From Halisarca cf. caerulea (Eukaryota; Porifera; Demospongiae; Chondrillida; Halisarcidae): 64,000 nucleotides of DNA. The notes beneath the pieces were generated by a model. That model saw only the letters and a list, made by a program, of their open reading frames with translations. It was not told the origin of the DNA and did no database searches. Within the stretch, counting starts at the first letter, position 1; each line of letters begins with the position of its first letter. This document shows, one piece after another, positions 45,178-55,560 of the stretch. The position numbers and the translations under genes are program-made. Where the stretch lies: positions 6,985,618 to 7,049,617 of the forward strand of contig CAUJGJ010000444.1 in assembly GCA_963170055.1 (NCBI GenBank). The letters run 5' to 3'.

Positions 45178-45543
45178 ATGTCTTACGACTTGAGGAAGAG
45201 GACAAAAAGTGTACTACAGGTGTGTTGTTTCATTTCGGTTGCCAGGACCTGTCAAAGAGGATCCGAAAAGACTACAAAGCTCTACCCCTCTGCAAGTTTT
45301 CAACGTGCAGAGGGGAAGCGGCGCAAAATGAAGATATGCAAGTATCAGAATGCTTGTAAAAAGATCAGCAAAAAGGAAAATCGACGTCCTTATATTCATT
45401 TGGAAGACGAATATCTCGCGGGCAAGAGAGCTCCATACTTCATTTGTAGACTCTACCCGAAGTGTGACAGAACTGACTGTCCTTATGTACATTTTATATT
45501 ACCAACAAGCAGTAGTAGTGCAAGCTCTGATGGCTGCAATTAG
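45178..45543 (+). CDS. Small CCCH zinc-finger protein, 121 residues
   Basis: A single-exon frame starts at GCGAGATGTC and begins MSYDLRKRTKSVLQ. A basic region contains GKRRKMKICKYQNACKKISK. The C-terminal half has CRLYPKCDRTDCPYVHF, which fits C-x5-C-x4-C-x3-H, the spacing of Nab2/ZC3H14-type RNA-binding zinc fingers. A second, degenerate finger may start at CKYQNAC (C-x5-C) but lacks an obvious third Cys. It ends in a Ser-rich tail. If real it would bind RNA in the nucleus or cytoplasm. It is the best candidate here for a gene that is not part of a transposon, but it could also be a retained element exon. Confidence 0.5.
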   Translation: MSYDLRKRTKSVLQVCCFISVARTCQRGSEKTTKLYPSASFQRAEGKRRKMKICKYQNACKKISKKENRRPYIHLEDEYLAGKRAPYFICRLYPKCDRTDCPYVHFILPTSSSSASSDGCN

Positions 45544-45761
45544 TCTATTATTACATTGTTTTTAGCTATCTGTCCATAATTTATTTATTATTAAAATAAT
45601 TATTATTTGACTAGAGTATATTTTAATAAGTTCACTACACGCTTGAGGGGGCAAACCGCAACAACACTGCATGGTAAAATTAAAATAGCCTCCTTTGCTT
45701 TACTACAGCTACCGTGAACCTCTTTATAACGGACAAGCAGTTTGTTATTCAGAATCGAAAT

Positions 45762-45984
45762 GAAGATGGCGGCGTCCAGGTACATTGAACAGTTACACAA
45801 TCATGCAGATTTTTATCCTAATATGGTTTGCTCCCCGCCCTTGTCGGTCCAGCACTGGGCTCTGAATATTTCAATGCTATTTGTTTCCAGTTTCTGGTTA
45901 TGGCTGAGCAGCGCCCAACACCTCCTCTCACAGAAACCACTAAAGTCGTCGGTGAATACCCCGCGGTTAGTTGTTGCCCTGTAA
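45762..45984 (+). CDS. Short ORF at a YY1-like ATGGCGGC start (uncertain)
   Basis: GAAATGAAGATGGCGGCGTC combines a start codon with the AAGATGGCGGC motif found at many metazoan promoters and starts. It opens an 80-codon frame, but the frame soon enters the 82-bp repeats and has no recognised domain. It may be a first exon whose partner exons I could not identify. Confidence 0.25.
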
Positions 45985-46165
45985 GCAGAGAAAGTATGAA
46001 CACCTCTTCTCACAGAAACCGCTAAAGTCGTCGGTGAATACCCCGCGGTTAGTTGTTGCCCTGTAAGCAGAGAAAGTATGAACACCTCCTCTCACAGAAA
46101 CTGCTAAAGTCGTCGGTGAATACCCCGCGGTTAGTTGTTGCCCTGTAAGCAGAGAAAGTATGAAG
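45919..46165. repeat. 82-bp tandem repeat, three copies
   Basis: CACCTCCTCTCACAGAAACC starts at 45919, 46001 and 46083, each followed by AAAGTCGTCGGTGAATACCC and CCTGTAAGCAGAGAAAGTAT. The copies differ at only one or two bases. Each contains a possible acceptor (CTCACAG) and donor-like CTGTAAG, so each could act as a repeated small exon. Confidence 0.92.
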
Positions 46166-47973
46166 GAATCACTGAGGCACATTGTTGAGGAAGACGAAAA
46201 GGTTCACCTCCTAAAGTCAAGTCAGGTCAGCACCAGCAAAGGATGACATCCCCCTGCTTATCACTGACCTAACCTACTGGTGGAGCTGCTTATCGCAGAC
46301 CTAACCGACTATGATAGCAAAAATGCTAAAGTCTCTGGAGGTCCTTCACAATATGATAGCTAAAGTGGAGGAGGTCCTTCACAGGGCCTGAGGAGGCTGA
46401 AGGAATCGGGCACATTGTTGAGGAAGACCGGTCAGCGCCAGCAAAGGATGACATCAAACTACAAGACATGTGATGTGCTTGAGTAAAGAGCAAATACAGG
46501 ACCAACTCAATATGGACAGACAAGTAACGTTGTCTCAGACCACCTGGGCATTACTACCAAACGCAATATGTGGCATGCAACATTTACGACCACTTTTAGA
46601 AAATGAACAGAAAAGGGAAAATAGCAGGATTGAAGAAGATAGCAGTATTGACTGAGCTTGACTAGTCCAATGAGCTACTGTATGTAGTTGATGGAGCTGC
46701 ATACATCATTGTATCGCACATCTGCAGGTAGGGGACCCCACAATGCACGTGGCTGAGACTAAATCCTATGTGTCCACATAGTACTTATATAAGAATCACT
46801 GACAGCTCCTGAGTCATAGTTGCAATATACAAAGTGACCTGTTAGCAACATGTAACCGATAGCAACAGCAACATCTTAGCAACAAGAATAGACCAATCCC
46901 ATAAGAGCTAACCAGAGGAATGTACTGAGGTGAAATAAGTCATACATCAGTCATGCAACACACAAGAATGACAATGCTTGTACAAATAAGCACTCTTGTA
47001 ATAATTCGTAGGTCTGTGAATGCTGGGCTTTGCAGTCTCCTGGTCAAGTTGAAGATATTACACACATGGGCCTGATGCCATCATGCATGAGTTTGTATTA
47101 TAATATATAGTACCTCATTCTATATTTTATTGTAATGGAAAGAGTCTTTAATACTCTGAGCTAGTCTCGTACTCACACCATCAGTCAGCTGTCACTTTAT
47201 ACTGACCTTGCGCTGATGATCTGGAAAAGACTGGGCTGAAATCTTTGATGGGGTGAGTCAAAATGATTAACAGACAACTGCATTTCCAGCAATTAGCAAC
47301 CTTACTGATTACAAAGCACTTTTATGAAAGTGTAGTCTATTTAGGTGGGAAAAGATGTAATAGACCACAAAAAGGCATGTTTGATCAATCTTGAGACAGC
47401 AAATGCAGAAATCATTAGAAGCGCATGTGGCACATGTCCAAAATCCCACTATTGTGTTAATGGGCTGGAATTTGGGTGTGTGTAAGGCTTCGATCATGTG
47501 ATATGCACGTGACATTTCATAACACATAATTTTAGTGTAGAAGCAAGGGCGATTGCGCTGCATGATATTTGTTCTACTTTTCGTACATGTGAAAGCCATT
47601 ATTTACCAAAAGTCAATTTTCAAGTATAAAATTTTTACATTGCTTGAACCATTATAAAGAAGCTATAGTCACAAACGCGGAGTTCTAAACGCCAGTGCAG
47701 TGATTTGATATCCACTGAGAAAGGTTCCTAGATACAATATCTAACCTTTCACCGTGGTGGATTTTGAAACTCCACTCTATTCCTGAGATGTGCAGGTTTT
47801 TGTAGTTATTCTGAGTGATAAATTAAACCCTATAAAATAAACACTGATAAATTAAACCCTATAAAATAAACACGTGCACATAAAACGAAAGGAAGCATAT
47901 TAGTATAGGGTCATGGTGAGAAATATGAAAGAACTGCAATTGGTCGCAAGTTCTCACTGCTTGAAATTAGTGC
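46166..47973. other. No supported gene
   Basis: GCACATTGTTGAGGAAGAC occurs at 46179 and 46410, and TGATAAATTAAACCCTATAA occurs twice around 47830. A copy of the CGCATGTGG(G/C)ACATGTCC motif lies at 47422..47445. Short frames exist but show no recognisable domain. Confidence 0.45.
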
Positions 47974-48540
47974 AATGGACAGGGAGGACATGCTAAAACT
48001 GGTAGAAAAGGCTGCACCATACGCACTGAATGAATTTGAGAGCTGTGATTTGAAAACCATGCAAAATAAACTTGCAATGTACGAGCGCAACAGAGCACTG
48101 TGGGTCTGGTCTGACCACTCTGTACTAGAAAGGCTATGGATTAGTACTCTTCATAGTAGGAGTAACCTATGACCTCTTTGTACTCCACACTGACGACTAG
48201 CTTACAGAAACCCCAAAACAAGTATGTCAGTAGAGGAATTAGTGGAACAGGGGGAAATATACATAATGACTCACTGTTCATCTTCATCTGCTGATCAAGC
48301 AGGGTTGATGCCTGAAAGAGTAGCTTGCCTGGATTGCCCATCTGATCACATTGTCACTGAAAATGGCATAAAGGTAAGTGATAAGATGCATTTTTTCAAA
48401 GGTGACAAACAATCTGCCTGGTTTGAAGCAGGCATTCAGAGGGGTGGCCACTACTGCTGTATTGCATGCAATTGTAGTACAATGGGATTTTGTGATTTCA
48501 CAGAAGTACACCATTTTCAGTTAAGAAGCTATACAGACAT
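47974..48540 (+). pseudogene. Fragment of a metazoan transposon protein (RFFxGD family)
   Basis: The first frame (47975..48172) reads MDREDMLKLVEKAAPYALNE, then NRALWVWSDHSVLERLW. After a frame break the next (48224 on) reads MSVEELVEQGEIYI, then FFKGDKQSAWFEAGIQRGGH and CCIACNC. From memory, the block order WSDHS, LVE..IYI, FF.GD..A..FE.G.Q.GG.Y.C..C is shared by a multicopy family in cnidarians and sponges. No catalytic function can be read from the preserved part. Confidence 0.45.
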
Positions 48541-48988
48541 TCATTTATCACTTTACTTGTTATATAGAAAAATTAGATACTTACCCAACAACATGCATGT
48601 CTTGTCCACATTGTGTGTGATGTGCATGTATGCGCGCGTGTGTGAGCGTGTTTGTGTGGTGTGTGTTTGTGTGCTTGTGTATGTACTTGAGTATGTTTAG
48701 TTGGTGATTATCTTGTGGTTTTTCAGCCCTTTAGTGGTAGAAAGAAGTGATTTCTCTGAACACGTACGTATATGTATGTAATATGTATATTGTTTTATTA
48801 TTTACGTTTATTATTATTATTATATGCATGTAAGGTTGTGTACATATATATAGTGTCTATGGCCATAGCTCATGTGCTTGCAGTGCACGTGCATGCGCAC
48901 ATATATAAGGGTAATTCCCTCCTTCACATACACGCTTGCGGGCGTTTGTGTACCGAATTCTATTGGCTTGTGCTTGTTTCAAGTTTGC
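48541..48988. other. TG-rich and AT-rich spacer with a possible TATA box
   Basis: TG-rich tracts run from 48605 to 48700. ACATATATAAGG at 48899 is a plausible TATA element about 90 bases upstream of the exon-like ATG at 48989. Confidence 0.4.
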
Positions 48989-49427
48989 ATGGTCGAGTCC
49001 ATGCACCCGAAGAAAAAGAAAGGTGAGGTGTGTTTCTCTCTCCACCCCTCCGTCATCCTTCCTTCCTCTCACATTAGATGGCACCTATTTGTCATCTTCG
49101 GTACTTTACTCATGTCCATGAGTGTGTCCTTTCACAGCAGGCTAGGATGCGATGAAGTGACTGTAGTTTTTTCCCTTCTTTGCAGAAAATGTTTCCTGAT
49201 AAAGAAGACCTGCCTTCGTCCAAGGTATTATACCCAATATTTCCATGTCAGGTGGAAATACCCTTTGGGATAAAAGTTCCTCTTGGAGGAGTACCAGGTC
49301 CAAGAAGCCGGATATGTGAGTTTACTAGTTCAAATAGTAAAAAATAAAATCATTCTTCTTTCTCCACAGGGGTTCCTTGTAAGTATTGCAAACATTGCCC
49401 AAACAATCTTTCAATGAACTCGTGTGC

Positions 49428-49459
<32 letters not shown>

Positions 49460-49978
49460 AAATTGTACTTTTTATATTATTTTTCTTGTGACTATAAATT
49501 TATAATTATTTATACTGTTATAGTAATTATGTATTATTATTATGTACTTTGAATTATTTGGTGATCATGTCGTGAGACAGCAACAATCAGTATTATCAAT
49601 GAAGAACACATGCAAACTCACATGCATTGTACACATATACACATTTTTTTTCTGGATCCGCCCCTGGCATTCCAGAATACAACAGATATCAATAGAATTA
49701 TTATGTACTATCAGTAATCCCTTATAGGTCAAATTGAGCTTTTTACCAGTGGGTCACACACATAAAGACATTGATCAGATGTTGTCATGTGTTTCATTAC
49801 AGCAACAAAAAAGGTGCTGAAATACAATCAGGTATGTATGTTAAGCTAAGCTCCTTATGTAATTTACTAGGACAAGAAAGATATGCAAGTACCTGCTCGT
49901 GTCAGATGGAACGTCCAAAGTAAAGGCTAGAGTGCTGCAAGAAAGAGGGATAGACACCAAGAGGATAAAGAAATGAGT
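48989..49978 (+). CDS. Exon-like pieces of an unrecognised multi-exon gene
   Basis: A start ATGGTCGAG at 48989 encodes MVESMHPKKKKGE (basic, NLS-like). After a T-rich acceptor (TTCTTTGCAG) a second open exon runs 49186..49315 (DKEDLPSSKVLYPIFPCQVE then VPLGGVPGPRSRI) to a GTGAGT donor. Further candidate exons follow: a very short one near 49371, one at about 49801 with KKVLKYNQ and donor GTATGT, and one after 49870 (KYLLVSDGTSKVKARVLQER then GIDTKRIKK and TGA). The ordered splice signals support a spliced gene. The last exon resembles SAP-like LxERGxDTxxM pieces of metazoan transposons. Confidence 0.35.
49425..49457. repeat. (GT)n microsatellite
   Basis: An uninterrupted GT run of about 14 units after GTGTGCT. 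Confidence 0.95.
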
Positions 49979-50039
49979 CACTTTCTCAGCTCACACCTTT
50001 GAGTATGAGAAGACCCGTCTTGAGTGACTGCTACACCAC

Positions 50040-51430
50040 TACAAGTATGCATGCACAGTCGACTCTCATTACAACGAAAACGCCTCAAGCGAATTTTGCA
50101 TTATAACAAAGTGTTTCTATTCGCATGTGGGACATGTCCATTTGCACTTAAATGGCTTCGGAAGTCGGCGATTTTACTCGCTACAAAACTCCTCAGTTTC
50201 TTACTTGCACAAATCAAAATGGACAGTTAATGATCTCAAAACAGTATAAACACATCTAAGCTACTTGTTGCGCTACTTTTGAACCAAATATTTTCCTTTG
50301 GTGTCCGAATAATCGACGATTTATCCGACAGTCCCAATCAGCAGTTTTTGGACTGGAGTAAATCAGAGCGTAGGCCTAGAGACACAGAATATGGACTAAA
50401 ATGTTCCTATCAGTGATATCTAATGTTCTACCCATGGGGGTTTTGAATACCAAAACAGTTTTAAAGATATTCAAGAAAAACTTAGAATGTTCTGAATTAT
50501 TCCGCAATAACTCCCTGGAAAAGCGCAGCATCAAAACCCCCCCATGGGTAAAAAGTTGAAGTACCCAACACTGATAAGGATAAAACCCTCGGAAGGCTCC
50601 TAGGACGATCCTCTGATTTACTCCACGACATGGCAGTTTGCTGACAAGATCTCCTTCACAAAGAGCCGCCTTTCACATGACAGTCATGTGATTTTTTATG
50701 TGACGTCATCCTAGACTTTCTTTGCAGCTCCAAAGTGAGGACGATCTCGAAGCCTTGACGTGGATAAACAAGGGAGTAATCGATACGCAAGCGAAATCAA
50801 ATTTGACGGAAACATCCCATTCTGATCTATAAGCCATTTTCAGCAAAATCAGGAATTGATTGGAGTCAAGCGTCGGCAACAAAGAAAGTCTGAAACCTGA
50901 GTCGAACCATCGGCGATCGGCAACATCGAGGTGTGCGATCTTTGTTTATGCGCTAGTCAGTGTTACGTTGATACTTTAGAATGTCTTCGTTCAACCTATT
51001 AACTGATTGTAAATGTCCTGGGCATCATTCGATCTCGAATGAATTGCAGTTCGTGCTAACAAATATTGATCGTAAATGCGATCCTTTAAGTTTTCTATTA
51101 GAAGAAGCGTATCTGAGATCAATCGTGCCCGAAATAACATTTGCAAAAGCGCGAGTGCAGAATAATTTCCATAACGCTAACAAACTTGAGTCTGTGAACA
51201 AAATACACTTCATCACGTGCATGTCACATGACTTGAAGCCTTACGTAGGAAATTTTAGGCCAAATTCCAGCTAATTAACACCATGACGAGATTTTGGACA
51301 TGTCCCACATGCGTTGTCCCAGATTTAGGTCTGTTGAAAAGTATGTAACTTGAGATGCTTATAATGAAAACACATATAACGAATCTTGCGTTATAGCGAA
51401 GGCAGAAAGTGTCACCTGTCTCCGTACTTT
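50040..51430. mobile_element. Candidate DNA element with inverted CGCATGTGGGACATGTCC arms
   Basis: CGCATGTGGGACATGTCC at 50122..50139 is exactly reverse-complemented at 51296..51313. Outside the arms both sides have CATTATAAC/TTATAATG-type and ACAACGA sequences in opposite orientations. The interval holds an unrecognised 97-codon frame at 50981..51274 with CKCPGHHS. A third copy of the arm lies at 47422..47445. The true ends and TSD were not resolved. Confidence 0.45.
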
Positions 51431-51725
51431 TCCCTCGTTTACAACGAAGTATGAGCGGGAACAAGTGCAAGTCCTGACTTGCGACTTCGGAAATGGCAAT
51501 TTCTGTCTTTTACCGAAAGTTTATGGCTCCTTTGTTGTTGTTGCCTCAAATTTGTTGCGTATATACTTTCTTATTCGGGTGTGCATACCAATGTTTAATT
51601 TTATAAAGTGTATTGCATAAGTTTATTTGTATTGGAAGCATAATATGCTATGAAATTTGGCCAAGTTTCGTGATGGCCATTTTACCGTTATACCCGAGGG
51701 CTGAAATTAATACCCTGTATACTTT

Positions 51726-52094
51726 GGCATGGGGGACACGGGAGGGTCGTCCCCCATGGCACCTTACATCGGCATGGGGGACACGGGAGGCGTCGTCCCC
51801 CATGCCACCTTACATCGGCATGGGGGACACGGGAGGCGTCGTCCCCCATGCCACCTTACTCTGGCATGGGGGACACGGGAGGCGTCGTCCCTCATGGCAC
51901 CTTACTTTGGCATGGGGACACGGGAGGGTCGTCCCCCATGCCACCTTACTCTGGCATGGGGGACACGGGAGGCGTCGTCCCTCATGGCACCTTACTTTGG
52001 CATGGGGACACGGGAGGGTCGTCCCCCATGGCACCTTACTTTGGCATGGGGGACATGGGAGGGTCGTCCCCCATGGCACCTTACATTGGCATGG
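51726..52094. repeat. Palindromic 45/46-bp minisatellite, about 8 copies
   Basis: Units begin GGCATGGGGGACACGGGAGG and contain CGTCCCCCATG before CACCTTAC, with a 45- or 46-base period depending on GGGTCG or GGCGTCG. Each unit carries the inverted pair CATGGGGGAC/GTCCCCCATG, so every repeat can fold into its own hairpin. Open frames across it come from the repeat. Confidence 0.95.
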
Positions 52095-52990
52095 CTGTTG
52101 GCATGAGATACCTTATGATTGTACAACAGTGTCTGTCATGGTTGTGCTTCAGTTGTAATCACAGCATTTGGTAACACTAATGCCGGACAACAAATGATAG
52201 TCCTGTGTAATGTACACAAAGCCCCTTGCAATTGGCCATATTTCCAACAGGGTTAACCATGAGGGACAGTGTTGCTGTTTACAGGTTGTCTTTAATCTAG
52301 GCAATTTCACATTAACTGTTCTACTCTATTCAGTTGAAATCCCTTTCATTATTGTTATAAGGCATTTATAATTACCAATTGAACTATAATTACTGAAACT
52401 TAAGACATAACATGGTAACAACAACATTGTCCCTCATGGTAAACCCTGTTGGAACAGGGATTGGGTTGGAGAATTAGTCACAATATTCCTTTTGGGACTT
52501 CAACTTGATTGATCAATAATTGATATGAAAATGTCCAATTATCTATCCCTGTTTGCGGACATAGCATACCTGCGTAATTGCAGGATTTTTGGGAATTCAA
52601 CTTAATCCATGAATAGTTTACACACTCTTCCTCATCATACATACTATAAGGGGCTAAATTTCGGAATGTCCATTAAGGCGATTTGTTTTCAATAAGGCTA
52701 GCATTTAGAGTCTAGCATCTCAGCAATGACGTTGAAATTGACAGGAAAATGGTGCTGTTTGCACTGTATGAATCAAGACAGACTGTCATTTAATTGTACA
52801 GTATCTCCAATGCCAGCAACTACTCTAAACCCTAACCCCTAACCCATTAATCCTAAAACTTATTTGGGACTAGATAATCATGGCACATGTATTTACATAG
52901 TATTTCAGGTGTGTATTGTATGCAAAGTACTTTCTAATATTAGTCAGAAGATAAACTTTTGGTTTATCTTGACAGAAAGTCACTAAGCCA
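52095..52990. other. No supported gene
   Basis: AT-rich. AAACCCTAACCCCTAACCC at about 52826 is a short telomere-like string. A direct pair, GGTTAACCATGAGGGACA and TGTCCCTCATGGTAAACC (inverted), lies at 52252 and 52428. No coding sequence was recognised. Confidence 0.5.
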
Positions 52991-52995
52991 TCGAT

Positions 52996-53440
52996 TTTTA
53001 GGGGCTGCCTGTGCCCTATATTGTTTTCATTTGGACTTCCGGTGTGTAACGCTCGTCCGATATATATCTATATATATATATAATATGGATTTGAAGAAAA
53101 GTCTTATAATAGAGAATTTATATAATAGTAATAGAGAAGTATGAATTTATACAGGAATGAGTTATAGGAATTGTTTTGAAAACAATTGCCAAATATGGCA
53201 ATTGTTTTCAAAACAATCATCCAGTTACAATGAAGTATGAATTTATACAGGAATGAGTTATAGGAATTGTTTTGAAAACAATTGCCAAATATGGCAATTG
53301 TTTTCAAAACAATCATCCAGTTACAATAAACAGTATGTTCAATGAATGTTCAGCTGTGCACTTACACTCCAATGCTTTGCAAGTGATTCGAGTGCGTGGG
53401 GCGGCAGCCCCCACGAGTTTTTAACTCGAATTACTTGTTG
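52996..53440. mobile_element. GGGGCTGCC hairpin MITE, full copy with duplicated internal hairpin
   Basis: The left end TTTTTAGGGGCTGCCTGTG has lost part of its hairpin. Then follow CATTTGGACTTCCGGTGTGT, an (AT)n tract, two tandem copies of a perfect hairpin (53170..53217 and 53266..53313), and the right end GGGGCGGCAGCCCC with CGAGTTTTTAACTCG. Confidence 0.8.
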
Positions 53441-53619
53441 TACTTTGATTATCGGCTTAACCCTAGGCAAACAGACAGTATGGAAGCTTTTGTTCATTGC
53501 TTTTATATCATGTTACATTGTACAATTGTTGTACACATAAAATTGCAAACTTGGATGACAAACAATGTACAGTCTTACAGTATATATAGAACCATAGTGG
53601 GTATTTCTCTCATTCTACT

Positions 53620-53760
53620 GACAGGAACAATAACATGGAGCTTGATCTGGCACTAGATGCTCTTTTTGAGCTTCTTGAAATTCAAGGGTGGGTTTTTAGG
53701 GGCTGCCACAGGCAGCCCCTATATTGTGTTCATTTGGACTTCCGGTGTGTAACGCTCGTC

Positions 53761-53797
<37 letters not shown>

Positions 53798-54440
53798 GGA
53801 TTTGAAGAAAAGTCTTATAATAGAGAATTTATATAATAGTAATAGAGAAGTATGAATTTATACAGGAAGGAGTTAGAGGAATTGTTTTGAAAACAATTGC
53901 CAAATATGGCAATTGTTTTCAAAACAATTGTTCAGTTACAATAAACAGTATGTTCTATGAATGTTCAGCTGTGCACTTACACTCCAATGCTTTACAAGTG
54001 ATTCGAGTGTGTGGGGCGGCAGCCCCCACGAGTTTTTAACTCGAATTACTTGTTTCATATGAGCTATGAAGTAGTGACTACATTTTACGAGCAGCAACTC
54101 TTGGACTAATGCGATTTATACTTTAATTGCAATATACTACTCTACTTTGGCCACAGATTGGAATTTCCGGAAGACCTTACCTTGCTTCTAGATGAATTTG
54201 ACTCCAGATAGCATTTTGAAGTTGCATTCGAAAAACTGTATTTTGTAAGTTGATTGGTTGGTTGGATGGTACTGCATTGCATTGATTCTGTTCTCTACTT
54301 GCAGCAACGATGTCTAAATGAAGCAAAGTTGAGGCTTGCCATGTTTCTGTACCCCATCTTTCCTACCCAGTTGGAAATAGTCCTTGGACTATTATTCCCT
54401 GAAGAAGAATCCAGGGCTTCTGAGATGGGATATGTAAATT
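53620..54440 (+). pseudogene. Unrecognised gene remnant interrupted by a MITE
   Basis: Three exon-like pieces with splice signals: one after ACAG at about 53626 (MELDLALDALFELLEIQG); one after CCACAG near 54157 (LEFPEDLTLLLDEFDSR, an in-frame TAG, then HFEVAFEKLYF) ending at a GTAAGT donor; and one after TTGCAG near 54304 (QRCLNEAKLRLAMFLYPIFP). The MITE at 53693..54055 lies in the first intron. The stop suggests decay. No family was recognised. Confidence 0.35.
53693..54055. mobile_element. GGGGCTGCC hairpin MITE, full copy
   Basis: Has the complete left hairpin GGGGCTGCC-ACA-GGCAGCCCC, ATATTGTGTTCATTTGGACT, (AT)n, a single perfect 48-base hairpin at 53881..53928, and the right end GGGGCGGCAGCCCCCACGAG ... 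AACTCGAATTACTTG. This is the best reference copy in the window. Confidence 0.85.
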
Positions 54441-55120
54441 AAAATTGTCATCTGCTATATATACATGTATGCACCTGCAGCTCTTTGTCTCTTTCTACAG
54501 GGATACATCGTTACAGTTGCTGAAATTGCATTTATTTATTCTTGATTTAAATTATATTATATTTAATGATAGAAGTGTTATTTTAATCAGTTAATTTAAT
54601 GACAATTAATAGAATTGTGATGTTATCCTTTCAAGCTACTGTTTAATCATGTACATGTATTGCTACCATCTTGGTGTATGTCCGATTTCTGAACATAAAG
54701 AAAATGGCGGACGTCTTCAAGGTACTATAAATTTTCCCTTCGTTATTCATGCAAATGTGAGTAGACATGTCAGGACGGTATCTGCCATACATATACTTGG
54801 CTTGGAAAGCGACAAAAGCTAGTTTTTAACATCCCCCATGGCACCTTACTTTGGCATGGGGGACACGGGATGAATTGGGGAATAATCCTGTGCAAATACA
54901 TTGATGCTATTGATTCTGGTCAAGACACTTCCATTAACCTATTGGATGTCTTGCATGTGATAAGGGCAGCTTGGTCAGAGGTTACCAGTGCAACGAAAGG
55001 ATAAAAATTCTTTGTAAACCTGATACCGCTGTTGCAGAGATAAACTGTTATATTTGCAAGTAATTCGGGACGAGAGGTGGCAGCCATATGTGTTTTTTAC
55101 CCAAATTACTTGTTTAAACT
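54441..55120. repeat. Spacer with a solitary minisatellite unit and a MITE end
   Basis: AAAATGGCGGACGTC near 54702 is a YY1-like start motif. 54831..54869 is one isolated unit of the 51726 minisatellite (CCCCCATGGCACCTTACTTT then GGCATGGGGGACACGGGA). 54997..55120 is the right half of the 26875 MITE (GTAAACCTGATACCGCTGTT ... CAAATTACTTG). Confidence 0.65.
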
Positions 55121-55164
55121 AGAATTGCTTGTTATTCAGCGTGATGCTTGCTTTATTTTCAGTT

Positions 55165-55560
55165 GGTACATTCTGTGTATTTGGAGGCCTTCCTCAGATA
55201 TGTCAACACACTTACTGATTACTTATCGAAATGGGATGAAGCCTAGCCTGTCCCTTATCAAGGAGGCATCACACGTGGTGCTCATTTTGTTCGGGCTTTT
55301 CCTGAAGTTTGTGCTTCCTGAAGAGGAATATATCTGAATAGGGCTGTGAGTTGTGTAACTCTAACGGATATGTTGCAGGATATGACTGGATTGAGGCATA
55401 CGGTCACTAGTGTCTACCACCCTCAATCCAATAGTTTGGATGAAAAGCTCAACCAGACTCTGAAGTGCCAACTTCAGCAGTTAATTAATGAAAACTGTGA
55501 TAACTGGGATAACATTATTCTCTAGGCAATTCTCGGAAATTTCACCACCATATGGCGGAC
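55165..55560 (+). pseudogene. Ty3/gypsy-type retrotransposon integrase fragment
   Basis: Broken frames contain VNTLTDYLSKWDEA (the first catalytic Asp region) and, after a stop, TGLRHTVTSVYHPQSNSLDE followed by KLNQTLKCQLQQL and NWDNI (the YHPQ...E region with the catalytic glutamate). The spacing and order match integrases of Ty3/gypsy elements. No protease, RT or LTR was seen nearby, so this is an isolated remnant. Confidence 0.75.

Noticed and set aside
51613..52174. Long ORFs in three frames over the 45/46-bp minisatellite
   Set aside because: They are repeat-derived. The frames stay open because of unit composition and encode only repeated HGGHGR-type strings.
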